Origin: Halopseudomonas bauzanensis | Lineage (GTDB): Bacteria > Pseudomonadota > Gammaproteobacteria > Pseudomonadales > Pseudomonadaceae | DNA length: 64,000 nucleotides | Reading direction: 5' to 3' | Assembly: GCF_900114735.1 (NCBI RefSeq) | Contig: NZ_FOUA01000002.1 | Span: forward strand, 1 to 64,000 | Shown here: one piece after another, positions 34,815-41,935 of the stretch | How the letters are laid out: each line of letters starts with the position of its first letter | Position numbering within the stretch: position 1 is the first letter of the stretch | Translations under genes and position numbers: made by a program | The notes under the pieces: model-generated | Database searches by the model: none | What the model was told of the DNA's origin: nothing | Seen by the model: the letters and a program-made list of their open reading frames with translations, nothing else

Positions 34815-35219
34815 TTAATCCTTAAGCTTCTTGGGTTTAACTGTACGTATCAATACCATACCATCATCATCCACCTTGTCGTTTTCGTTGCCCTCAACAC
34901 GCCAATACCAAGCGCCATTTCTAATTACAACATTATCGGCTCTCTGCTTCTCAAAGCATTGCAAGTATTGAGAAAGTATAAAAACTACGTCGCTATTCTG
35001 CGGGACATCATCTTCATCAAAGTTGTCGAAATCATCGAAAGGCTTATACTTATCCGCAAGATAATCGTTGCTTTGAGATAATAGCTTGTTAACAAACTTT
35101 AACTTAAATTTGTTAACTGCATCATTTGGGCTCTTCTTTGAAAGAAGCGATATTTCCTCATAGATGCTAAGCAATTGTCCTGATAGCTTCTCAAACGTGT
35201 CGACGTTACTTCTATTCAT
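34815..35219 (-). CDS. Small acidic protein, paralogue 1 of the nuclease cassette
   Basis: An unrecognised 134-residue soluble protein. LLSIYEEISLLSKKSPNDAV (16-35) and FDEDDVPQNSDVVFILSQY (67-85) align with the downstream gene's protein, and a GAWYWRVEG segment near 102-110 corresponds to that protein's aromatic end. The ATG at 35219 is chosen because AAAGGAAG precedes it and it lies 10 bases after the nuclease stop; the longer frame overlaps the nuclease gene. Codons are AT-rich like the rest of the cassette. Function unknown. Confidence 0.77.
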   Translation of the reverse strand: MNRSNVDTFEKLSGQLLSIYEEISLLSKKSPNDAVNKFKLKFVNKLLSQSNDYLADKYKPFDDFDNFDEDDVPQNSDVVFILSQYLQCFEKQRADNVVIRNGAWYWRVEGNENDKVDDDGMVLIRTVKPKKLKD

Positions 35220-35229
35220 TACGCTTCCT

Positions 35230-36606
35230 TTAAGATGGGCAAGAGCGCCTAAACTCAATGTATTTCTTCTTCAAGACTTCAATCGGAGCACGCTGCTTGC
35301 TTTCATATACATCAACCATTAACTTCAAATCATCGTCGGTAATTGCAATTATGCATTTTCTTTGTGATGACCACAAATCAATAGTATTTATGAACATTGC
35401 TTTAGGTAAAGGGTTTCTAGTTAAAAATATTCCAAACCTGCCAATGTTAGATTGAAGGTATCGATTAAGTTGATTTATATGATCGCGCTCTATTTGCTTT
35501 ACATTTTTCATCTCTATAACAAGCTGTCTGTTTTCATACTCTGTAAAAATCTCATCAAGAAAATCAACATCTCTATTGTTATAAAATATCAAGTCCCGAA
35601 TATGTCGTCCTGATTCGGTTCTACTTTGTGTCTGAGCAAAATCTAAATGAGGGTAGAATAATGTTGCCAAAAGGTCTGCGGCTAATTCCTCATATTTCAT
35701 GTCAGCACCGACCTCCTTTCCCGTATTGAGCTTTAACAGTTCGCTCAATTTTCTCTTGGCCGACAAGACGGGAATTTGACTGAACAATGGATCATTCTGG
35801 CAGTCTTGTGAGGTTCTATCTTTGTATTTTACATACTCCTCAATAACTCCATAGTTCTCTCTATTGAAGTTTAAAATTTTTACTCTTTCTTCGGGTTCGT
35901 CTGGGTTAAATATCTCATCCCTGGGGCAATGGGATTTAAAGTAGTCTTCGAAGTTTATCCAAGGGCTGAATCTAAGCCAGCGTTTAGGAGTAAATATCAA
36001 TGGCTCTCTAGTTTTAGGGTTCACAGGTAGGAACAATTTTTGATTTGGATCGAACGCATTTCTTTTGTAATTATATACAGAGTCAAGAATAACTCCTTCA
36101 GTAGGTATTCTGTTGGTTTCACACTGTTCAATTGTATAATCAATCAAGAAGGATTTTATGTAATTGCAAGAAATATCACTTACTCTATCTTTTGATATTC
36201 CCGAAATATAAAGCTGAATTAGTTCGAAATGAGTGAATCCAAATTGACTGTATTCTGGAATATCTCTGAATAGATTAAGAATTTCATTTGCTTGGTTAGT
36301 GCCTATTTTTAGGCCCTTTCGTGTTTTGGACACCCCAAGACCAACTTCAGAGCATTCTGAGAGATTGACAAGCGTTTCAATAGCTTCAGTTTCCCGCCCT
36401 TTTTTGATCAGGTAGTTCAGGTGGTTGAACGAGTTTGTAATCGCTGTATGTAGTGACTGATCCTGCATGGACGGCGACTTCCAAAGGAGAAATGGGTCGA
36501 CATACAGAGGAATATCTTCGTCAAAAAACTGAATAGCAAAATCTAAGTCTGCCTGAGACTTATGTATGCCGTGGTGGTCGGTTAATCTTGGTCGGAATAT
36601 TTCCAT
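35230..36606 (-). CDS. Cassette-borne PD-(D/E)XK nuclease-domain protein (458 aa), candidate defence effector
   Basis: Two-part protein. Residues 1-300 form an uncharacterised domain with DIPLYVDPFLLWKSPS (31-46) and GVSKTRKGLKIGTNQANEIL (91-110). Residues 304-400 carry a restriction-endonuclease-like core: KYEELAADLL (Glu306/307), HIRDLIFYN (Asp338), LVIEMKNV (Glu365-x-Lys367) and INQLNRYL (Gln379). All expected metal-site residues are present, so cleavage of DNA or RNA is likely. It is the first gene of an operon with two small paralogues, in one integron cassette. A 60-base sample (35461-35520) is 30% G+C, far below the flanks. Role inferred: anti-phage or anti-plasmid. Confidence 0.8.
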   Translation of the reverse strand: MEIFRPRLTDHHGIHKSQADLDFAIQFFDEDIPLYVDPFLLWKSPSMQDQSLHTAITNSFNHLNYLIKKGRETEAIETLVNLSECSEVGLGVSKTRKGLKIGTNQANEILNLFRDIPEYSQFGFTHFELIQLYISGISKDRVSDISCNYIKSFLIDYTIEQCETNRIPTEGVILDSVYNYKRNAFDPNQKLFLPVNPKTREPLIFTPKRWLRFSPWINFEDYFKSHCPRDEIFNPDEPEERVKILNFNRENYGVIEEYVKYKDRTSQDCQNDPLFSQIPVLSAKRKLSELLKLNTGKEVGADMKYEELAADLLATLFYPHLDFAQTQSRTESGRHIRDLIFYNNRDVDFLDEIFTEYENRQLVIEMKNVKQIERDHINQLNRYLQSNIGRFGIFLTRNPLPKAMFINTIDLWSSQRKCIIAITDDDLKLMVDVYESKQRAPIEVLKKKYIEFRRSCPS

Positions 36607-36627
36607 ATGTTCTCAGTTTGTTCTTTC

Positions 36628-36687
36628 GCCTAACGTTTGAGTTAAGCCGTGCCGCAAAGCGGCATCGGCTTGAATGATTTGTTAGAC
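36628..36687 (-). other. attC recombination site B (60 bases)
   Basis: A textbook attC on the minus strand: R'' GTCTAAC-AA, L'' TCAAGCCGA, a GC-rich loop stem (TGCCGC/GCGGCA), L' CGGCTTAACTCA and R' GTTAGGC. The arms fold into a near-perfect hairpin with extrahelical bases. It lies 3' of the 119-residue membrane protein, whose stop codon is at 36689-36691, and 21 bases before the nuclease start. Confidence 0.93.
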
Positions 36688-36688
36688 C

Positions 36689-37048
36689 TTATGTCCAGTG
36701 CGTGTTGGTTATGAGGTCGTGAATAAAAGCCGCAGCCACAAAAACGACCGACAAGGCAATGCACCACAAGGCAACTCTGAACAGGGTCCTATGGGCCCTA
36801 CGCGCAGATAACCAAGAATCAACGGACAAGAACACAGCGAGTGCAACAGCCGATCCTGCCACTGCAAGCAGAATAACAATAGAAATCGCCGCAATAGCGA
36901 AGAAGCTAAGCCCTGTTCTCGACGCCAAAGAGAGCGCCGGAACCAGGAGCGAGACGAGGACGACGCTAGTGAGGGTTGCAATGTCAGAAAGAATCGACAG
37001 CCTCCTAGAGGCGTCTCCATCTCGTAGTTGTTTTATGACGGTTCTCAT
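36689..37048 (-). CDS. Cassette membrane protein (119 aa), unrecognised
   Basis: A hydrophobic 119-residue protein alone in a 435-base gene cassette. After a basic N-terminus (MRTVIKQLRDGDASRR), three helices are predicted: about 25-43 (LTSVVLVSLLVPALSLA), 48-75 (FFAIAAISIVILLAVAGSA) and 92-113. The ATG at 37048 has an excellent GGAGG site just inside the cassette; the longer upstream frame runs through attC site C and is rejected. The stop adjoins attC B. No family recognised. Small membrane proteins are common among cassette cargo. Confidence 0.7.
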   Translation of the reverse strand: MRTVIKQLRDGDASRRLSILSDIATLTSVVLVSLLVPALSLASRTGLSFFAIAAISIVILLAVAGSAVALAVFLSVDSWLSARRAHRTLFRVALWCIALSVVFVAAAFIHDLITNTHWT

Positions 37049-37062
37049 GGTCCTCCAATGAG

Positions 37063-37134
37063 GTCTAACGTCTTGCTCACCGGAAAATGAGGAGCGCAGC
37101 GAGTAATTTTTCCGAGTGCAGCAAATTGTTAGAA
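37063..37134 (-). other. attC recombination site C (72 bases)
   Basis: On the minus strand R'' TTCTAAC-AA and R' GTTAGAC enclose TTGCTGCACTCGGAAAA and TTTTCCGGTGAGCAA. These pair except for an unpaired G and T, the extrahelical bases that orient attC folding. The 140-residue gene's stop codon TAA lies within R''. Crossover G at 37069. Confidence 0.9.
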
Positions 37135-37551
37135 GCATACTCTCAGTCCTGTTACAGCGAAGATGGAAGCCAGCAATCCTGCCAATGTAAACCCTGAACC
37201 GAGCTTTAAAAACAAGCGCTTTCGCTGCAAGACCGCATCCTTATGCTGTTTCACATCACTCGGAATCCTCGCATCAATCTTTGACTCTTTGGGATATACG
37301 CCAATCAGGGCTATGGTAAGTGCGATGAAAAATGAAACCAACAATACTATTCGGACACCTTCAGCAATGGTCGATTCATGCAGAAATGCCGCGCCGCCGC
37401 CCAGCAAAGCGACATTAACCGTTATTAGAAGCCGTAATACATCATTGGCAGTCGATATATTCGCTTTTACTGTTTCGTAACCCCACTGCCTATAAAACAT
37501 TTCATCTTCAGTAGGCTGCCTTGCGATCCCTTTTAGTGGCTCTTCGCTCAT
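37129..37551 (-). CDS. Cassette membrane protein (140 aa), unrecognised
   Basis: A 140-residue protein with a soluble N-terminal helix (MFYRQWGYETVKANISTANDVL, about 18-39) and three hydrophobic segments: about 40-58 (LRLLITVNVALLGGGAAFL), 67-86 and 118-136. A charged loop (PKESKIDARIPSDVKQHKD) lies between the second and third. The layout recalls small 2-3 TM effector proteins (SLATT-like) of defence systems, but no motif confirms this. It overlaps the upstream 54-residue gene by ATGA. Its stop is inside attC site C. Confidence 0.68.
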   Translation of the reverse strand: MSEEPLKGIARQPTEDEMFYRQWGYETVKANISTANDVLRLLITVNVALLGGGAAFLHESTIAEGVRIVLLVSFFIALTIALIGVYPKESKIDARIPSDVKQHKDAVLQRKRLFLKLGSGFTLAGLLASIFAVTGLRVCF

Positions 37552-37712
37552 TTTTTTACTGTCACTGTATTCGTTGCTTGGCAGTGTGGACAGTCGACCA
37601 CATATGTCGGCGGTCTAGGCGTATTGTCGTCAAGAAAAAACATTCTGGCACCCTCTGTTTCAAATGATGCTGATTCTCCACATTTTGAACACTCGTACTG
37701 AACTTTAGCCAT
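37548..37712 (-). CDS. Cassette zinc-ribbon protein (54 aa)
   Basis: A 54-residue protein with two CxxC knuckles, YECSKCGE at the N-terminus and VDCPHCQAT near the C-terminus, forming a likely zinc ribbon. The ATG at 37712 follows AGGAGAG; the longer open frame upstream passes through attC D. Its stop overlaps the start of the 140-residue membrane gene (ATGA), so both are translated together from one 710-base cassette. The tight coupling suggests the two work as a pair. Function unknown. Confidence 0.68.
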   Translation of the reverse strand: MAKVQYECSKCGESASFETEGARMFFLDDNTPRPPTYVVDCPHCQATNTVTVKK

Positions 37713-37772
37713 ACCATCTCTCCTAGGGTAACTTGAGCTTCTAACAATGATTAGACCGCACGCGGCACTAAT

Positions 37773-37829
37773 ACATAACGGTGACTGCGGTATAACTCCG
37801 GGCCGACTATATAGCAGCACTTGTTATAC
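37773..37829 (-). other. attC recombination site D (57 bases)
   Basis: On the minus strand GTATAAC-AA opens and GTTATGT closes the site. L'' GTGCTGC pairs with L' GCAGTCAC, leaving one extra base, and the inner arms (TATATAG / TTATA) pair partly. It is the rightmost attC seen. The cassette it should belong to, at higher coordinates, has no clear gene. Confidence 0.8.
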
Positions 37830-38169
37830 CCAATAAAAATCAAGGGGTTATAAAGGCCCATCTGCTACAGCCCGTATTCGCTTGACCGCTACATTTCCTG
37901 CTTCCATTACTACCCCCGCATAAATAGAAGGCACGCTACCGCCCGCAGTTATGGACGACCAATGCCGGCGTGTTCCGTATCGTTTTTAGGATGCAGCCAG
38001 CCCGTGCTTGCTGGGCCGATGTGGCTGCGTTCCTGTCGTTTGGCTTTGAACATAGCCCAGATAATGGCGCAAGGCTACCGTAAGTGTGCACAGAGCACTG
38101 CGCCTTGCGGGCAGCAACGCAGCCCTAAGGGTTGGGACACGCGGCATGTGAGGAATGATTTGGGAGCAT
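37830..38169. other. Gene-poor 5' flank of the cassette array
   Basis: About 340 bases between attC D and the typA terminator. No integrase gene or convincing attI is present. Short frames exist on both strands (plus 37962-38171, 69 codons; minus near 38050, about 34 codons) without credible signals. The sequence around 37960-38120 contains a GCGC-rich imperfect palindrome (GGCGCAAGGC ... GCGCCTTGC). It may be a decayed cassette or the remains of an integron platform. Confidence 0.45.
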
Positions 38170-38206
38170 AAAAAAGCCCCCGAGGCGTTAACCGTCGGGG
38201 GCTTTT
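38170..38206 (-). terminator. Rho-independent terminator of typA (bidirectional)
   Basis: AAAAAAGCCCCCGA and TCGGGGGCTTTT form a stem of more than 10 bp. On the minus strand it ends in a T run just past typA. The A-rich 5' arm makes it work in both directions, so it may also insulate the cassette array from typA transcription. Confidence 0.9.
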
Positions 38207-38224
38207 GAACTGCTGGCTAGCGGA

Positions 38225-40036
38225 TCAGCTCTTGCTGGCGCGCTTGCGTTGGTTCTCGTCGAGGATCTTCTTGCGCAGACGGATCGACTTGGGTGTTACC
38301 TCGACCAGTTCGTCGTCATCGATGAACTCCAGCGCCTGCTCCAGGGTAAAGCGGATCGGCGGTACCAGGGCGATGACTTCATCCTTGCCGGAGGCGCGCA
38401 TGTTGTCGAGCTTCTTGCCCTTGGTGGGGTTGATCACCAGGTCATTGTCGCGGCTGTGGATACCAGCCAGCTGGCCTTCGTAGATTTCCTGGCCGGGCTC
38501 GAGGAACAGCTTGCCGCGGCTCTGCAGGGTTTCCAGCGAGTAGGTCAGTGCCTTGCCGGTGGCCATGGAGACCAGTACGCCGTTCTGGCGGTGACCTACG
38601 TCGCCACCTTTGATCGGGCCGTAGTGGCTGAAGGTGGAGGCCAGGATACCGGTACCGGAAGTCATGGTCAGGAAGTTGTTACGGAAGCCGATCAGGCCGC
38701 GGGCCGGGATAACGTATTCCAGGCGGATGCGGCCCTTGCCGTCCGGAGCCATGTCGGTCAGATCGCCCTTGCGCAGGCCCATCTGTTCCATCAGCGCACC
38801 CTGGTGCTGCTCTTCGATGTCGATGATGACGTTCTCGTAGGGCTCCTGCTTCTCGCCGTCGATCTCGCGGATAACCACTTCCGGACGGCCGATGGCCAGC
38901 TCGAAGCCTTCGCGGCGCATGGTTTCGATCAGTACCGACAGGTGCAGTTCGCCACGACCGGAGACCTTGAACTTGTCCGCGGAGTCGCCTTCTTCAACGC
39001 GCAGGGCAACGTTGTGCAGCAGTTCCTTTTCCAGACGCTCCTTGATGTTGCGGCTGGTGACGAACTTGCCTTCCTTACCGGCGAACGGCGAGTCGTTGAC
39101 CTGGAAGGTCATGGAAACGGTGGGCTCGTCCACGGTCAGGGCAGGCAAGGCTTCGACGTTGTTCATGTCGCACAGGGTGTCGGAGATGTACAACTCGTCC
39201 ATACCGCTGACGCAGACGATGTCGCCGGCCTGGGCCTCTTCCACTTCCACACGCTGCAGACCGGAGTGACCCATGATCTTGAGGATACGGCCCTGACGCT
39301 TCTTGCCGTCGGCGCCGATGGCGATGACCGGGGTGTTGGTCTTGACCTTGCCGCGAGCGATACGGCCAACGCCGATCACGCCGAGGAAGCTGTTGTAGTC
39401 CAGCTGGGAGATCTGCATCTGGAACGGACCGTCCAGATCAACATTGGGAGCCGGCACGTGGTCAACGATGGCCTGGAACAGCGGGTCCATGTTGTCTTCC
39501 AGGTTCTCGTGATCGAGACCGGACAGGCCGTTCAGGGCGCTGGCGTAGACGATCGGGAAGTCCAGCTGCTCTTCGCTGGCGCCGAGGTTGTCGAACAGGT
39601 CGAAGATCTGGTCCACCACCCAATCCGGACGCGCGCCGGGACGGTCGATCTTGTTGACGACCACGATCGGGTTCAGGCCGGCCTGGAAGGCTTTCTGGGT
39701 CACGAAGCGGGTCTGCGGCATGGGGCCGTCGATGGAGTCAACCACCAGCAGTACGCAGTCAACCATGCTCATCACGCGCTCGACTTCACCACCGAAGTCG
39801 GCGTGGCCGGGGGTGTCGACGATGTTGATGTCGTAGTCTTTCCACTTCAGCGCGGTGTTCTTGGCCAGGATGGTGATACCACGTTCCTTTTCCTGGTCGT
39901 TGCTGTCCATGACGCGCTCGTTTTCGAGCTCCTTGCGATCCAAGGTACCGGACAGGCGCAACAGCTTGTCAACAAGCGTGGTCTTGCCGTGGTCAACGTG
40001 GGCAATAATGGCGATATTACGAAGATTCTCGATCAC
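38225..40036 (-). CDS. typA: Translational GTPase TypA/BipA
   Basis: Ribosome-binding elongation-factor-like GTPase, 603 residues, needed for 50S assembly and growth at low temperature or under stress. The G domain has G1 [10 protein letters not shown]2 RGITI, G3 DTPGHADF and G4 [11 protein letters not shown]-like domains II, III and V follow, and the BipA-specific C-terminal domain ends in a basic tail. The start is GTG at 40036, giving [18 protein letters not shown], with an AGGAT site. Upstream are a TATAAT box and a perfect inverted repeat. Confidence 0.96.
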   Translation of the reverse strand: MIENLRNIAIIAHVDHGKTTLVDKLLRLSGTLDRKELENERVMDSNDQEKERGITILAKNTALKWKDYDINIVDTPGHADFGGEVERVMSMVDCVLLVVDSIDGPMPQTRFVTQKAFQAGLNPIVVVNKIDRPGARPDWVVDQIFDLFDNLGASEEQLDFPIVYASALNGLSGLDHENLEDNMDPLFQAIVDHVPAPNVDLDGPFQMQISQLDYNSFLGVIGVGRIARGKVKTNTPVIAIGADGKKRQGRILKIMGHSGLQRVEVEEAQAGDIVCVSGMDELYISDTLCDMNNVEALPALTVDEPTVSMTFQVNDSPFAGKEGKFVTSRNIKERLEKELLHNVALRVEEGDSADKFKVSGRGELHLSVLIETMRREGFELAIGRPEVVIREIDGEKQEPYENVIIDIEEQHQGALMEQMGLRKGDLTDMAPDGKGRIRLEYVIPARGLIGFRNNFLTMTSGTGILASTFSHYGPIKGGDVGHRQNGVLVSMATGKALTYSLETLQSRGKLFLEPGQEIYEGQLAGIHSRDNDLVINPTKGKKLDNMRASGKDEVIALVPPIRFTLEQALEFIDDDELVEVTPKSIRLRKKILDENQRKRASKS

Positions 40037-40093
40037 GGGGGTATCCTGGATTGCGAGGCGACAGGCGAGCCTGTCTGAAAAAAAGAGTCACGC

Positions 40094-40124
40094 ATTATAC
40101 AGACACTGAGATGACAGTGTCTGT
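40094..40124 (-). promoter_or_regulatory. typA promoter region with perfect inverted repeat
   Basis: The minus strand has TATAAT (40094-40099). The inverted repeat ACAGACACTG-N6-CAGTGTCTGT (40099-40124) abuts it and fills the -35/-10 spacer. The -35-like CAGACA lies within it, 18 bases upstream. It looks like an operator, or the structured end of the thiI message. Confidence 0.55.
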
Positions 40125-40157
40125 TTTTTGTACGAAGTTGTCGGACCGCCGGTAGAT

Positions 40158-41612
40158 TTAGCGCCGTGGCAGCCGCAATACGCGGACATTATCATGCCCG
40201 CGGTCCAGCAAATACTGGGCGTGCAGCTGGCTCATCACGCCTTTTTCACAATACAGCAGATAGGCCCGGCCCGGGTCCAGCTCGGCAAAGCGACTGTTCA
40301 ATTGATAGAAGGGCACGGCCTGCACTTCCACTCCTTCGAGCACCAGCGGGTTGGCTTCCTGCTCATCCGGGTGACGCACATCCAGTACTACCTGGCCGGT
40401 CAGCGCCTGTTCAACCGTCTCCACTTCGGAGCCTTCCAGCTCCAGCTCCAGATCGCAGCAGTCGGTCGATGTCATCTGTTCGATGGCCTCATCCAGGATG
40501 CTGAAATTGAAACCGGCTTCGGCGGCGGTGACCTTGCGCATATTGGTGTGGATGTCCGGGCTGACCGAAATCACCCCGCAGTATTCCGGCATGCTCGCGG
40601 AGAACGCCTCGGTGCCGATGCGCCGGGCGGTGCGGATGATCTCGGTCTTGCTGGTGGTAATCAACGGGCGCAGCACCAGCGTGTCGCAGGCCTCGTCGAT
40701 GGCGGCCAGGTTGGGCAGCGTCTGGCTGGATACCTGGGCGATGGCCTCACCGGTGACCAGCGCCTGGAAGCCGCGGCGCTGGGCGATACGGCTGGCGGCG
40801 CGCAGCATCATGCGCTTGAGCACCACGCCCATCTGGCTGTTGTCCACGTTCTGCAGGATTTCCGCGACCACGCCCTCGAATGGCACACTGATGAAGCGCA
40901 GGCGATGACTGGCCGCGTACTTCTCCCATAAATAGTGCGCGACCTGGCGCACGCCCAGTTCATGGGCACGGCCACCGAGGTTGAAGAACACGAAATGGGG
41001 CAGGATGCCGCGCTGCAGCATCTGGTAGCTGGCCACGGTGGAGTCGAAGCCGCCGGACATCAGGCTCAGCACCGGCTCCATGGTGCCCAGCGGGAAGCCG
41101 CCGATACCTTCATGCCGGGTCTGGATCAGGAATACCCGCTGCTGGCGGATTTCCAGCTGGATCTCTACGTCCGGGTCCTTCAGCGAAACACCCGCCGCCC
41201 CGCTCGCCTCCATCAGCCGCGAGCCCAGCAGCCGGTTCACGTCAGTGGACGAGAACGGGTGCTTGCCGATCCGCTTGCAACGTACCGCGAAAGTCTTGCC
41301 TCGCAACTGCCCGGCAAAGCACGCCACGCATAGCTCGGCCAGCTCATCCAGGCTACCCAACTCGTGCTCGTGCACTTCATGGATGTGGTTGATGCCGGGC
41401 GTATTCTGCAGCCGCTCGATTACCTGCGCCTGCAGCGCCGGATCGTCGCCGGTAATGATCTCCAGACTGTCCCAGTTACCAGCAATGCGCAGCTCGGGGT
41501 CGATCGGCTTGAGCAACACCTTGAGGTTCTTGCGCAGCTGGGAGACGAAGCGCTTGCGCACCTGCGGCGATTTGATGGTGATCTCGGCGAAGAATTTGAT
41601 AATCAGTTTCAT
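40158..41612 (-). CDS. thiI: tRNA 4-thiouridine synthase ThiI with rhodanese domain
   Basis: A 484-residue enzyme that makes s4U8 in tRNA and supplies sulfur to thiamine thiazole. Domains in order: ferredoxin-like/THUMP (about 1-170), PP-loop ATPase with SGGFDSTVA (about 190), and a C-terminal rhodanese domain whose persulfide cysteine is in LLYCEKGVMS. The partner Cys is in MPEYCGVISV. This is the long gammaproteobacterial form. The ATG at 41612 gives MKLIIKFFAEITIKS. A TATAAT box lies at 41650-41655 on the minus strand. Divergent from glnA. Confidence 0.96.
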   Translation of the reverse strand: MKLIIKFFAEITIKSPQVRKRFVSQLRKNLKVLLKPIDPELRIAGNWDSLEIITGDDPALQAQVIERLQNTPGINHIHEVHEHELGSLDELAELCVACFAGQLRGKTFAVRCKRIGKHPFSSTDVNRLLGSRLMEASGAAGVSLKDPDVEIQLEIRQQRVFLIQTRHEGIGGFPLGTMEPVLSLMSGGFDSTVASYQMLQRGILPHFVFFNLGGRAHELGVRQVAHYLWEKYAASHRLRFISVPFEGVVAEILQNVDNSQMGVVLKRMMLRAASRIAQRRGFQALVTGEAIAQVSSQTLPNLAAIDEACDTLVLRPLITTSKTEIIRTARRIGTEAFSASMPEYCGVISVSPDIHTNMRKVTAAEAGFNFSILDEAIEQMTSTDCCDLELELEGSEVETVEQALTGQVVLDVRHPDEQEANPLVLEGVEVQAVPFYQLNSRFAELDPGRAYLLYCEKGVMSQLHAQYLLDRGHDNVRVLRLPRR

Positions 41613-41724
41613 AGGAACAATTCTGGGTCGGCGCAGCGAAAAGGGGCGCATTATACCCGTGCTGCCCGGCATTCGCCCGGTTTACCGACCGACGCGCCAA
41701 TATGGTGCATCGCAACTGTTCCCC

Positions 41725-41739
41725 GCACCGATCAAGTGC
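41725..41739. promoter_or_regulatory. NtrC-binding site upstream of glnA
   Basis: GCAC-N7-GTGC matches the NtrC dyad. It lies about 89 bases upstream of the sigma54 promoter, a normal enhancer distance. A half site GGTGCA lies at 41704-41709. Confidence 0.7.
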
Positions 41740-41813
41740 GCGATAATGCCCGGCAAGACCTGCACTGATCCCCAGATCACGCTGCAGCCGGGGTTTGCGC
41801 TGCCTGGCAATGC

Positions 41814-41829
41814 TGGCACAGCTTTTGCT
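41814..41829 (+). promoter_or_regulatory. Sigma54 (-24/-12) promoter of glnA
   Basis: TGGCACAGCTTTTGCT carries the -24 GG and -12 GC doublets with the exact 12-base phase of RpoN promoters. Transcription should start near 41840, about 95 bases before the glnA ATG. Confidence 0.88.
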
Positions 41830-41935
41830 GCCATTACCTGGACAAACGAACCGGGCGGGATAACTCAATTTCCGCATCACTACGTATGAAAGGGCCAGGC
41901 CGACACCTGGAACGAGATTCCTACTGGAGAACAGC

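Noticed and set aside
37962-38171. Plus-strand 69-codon ORF between attC D and typA
   Set aside because: Opposite in direction to every cassette gene, no Shine-Dalgarno site, Cys/Arg-rich composition typical of chance frames.
38249-40078. Long plus-strand ORF (609 codons) opposite typA
   Set aside because: It mirrors the typA frame in GC-rich DNA, has no ribosome-binding site or recognisable family, and typA is certain.
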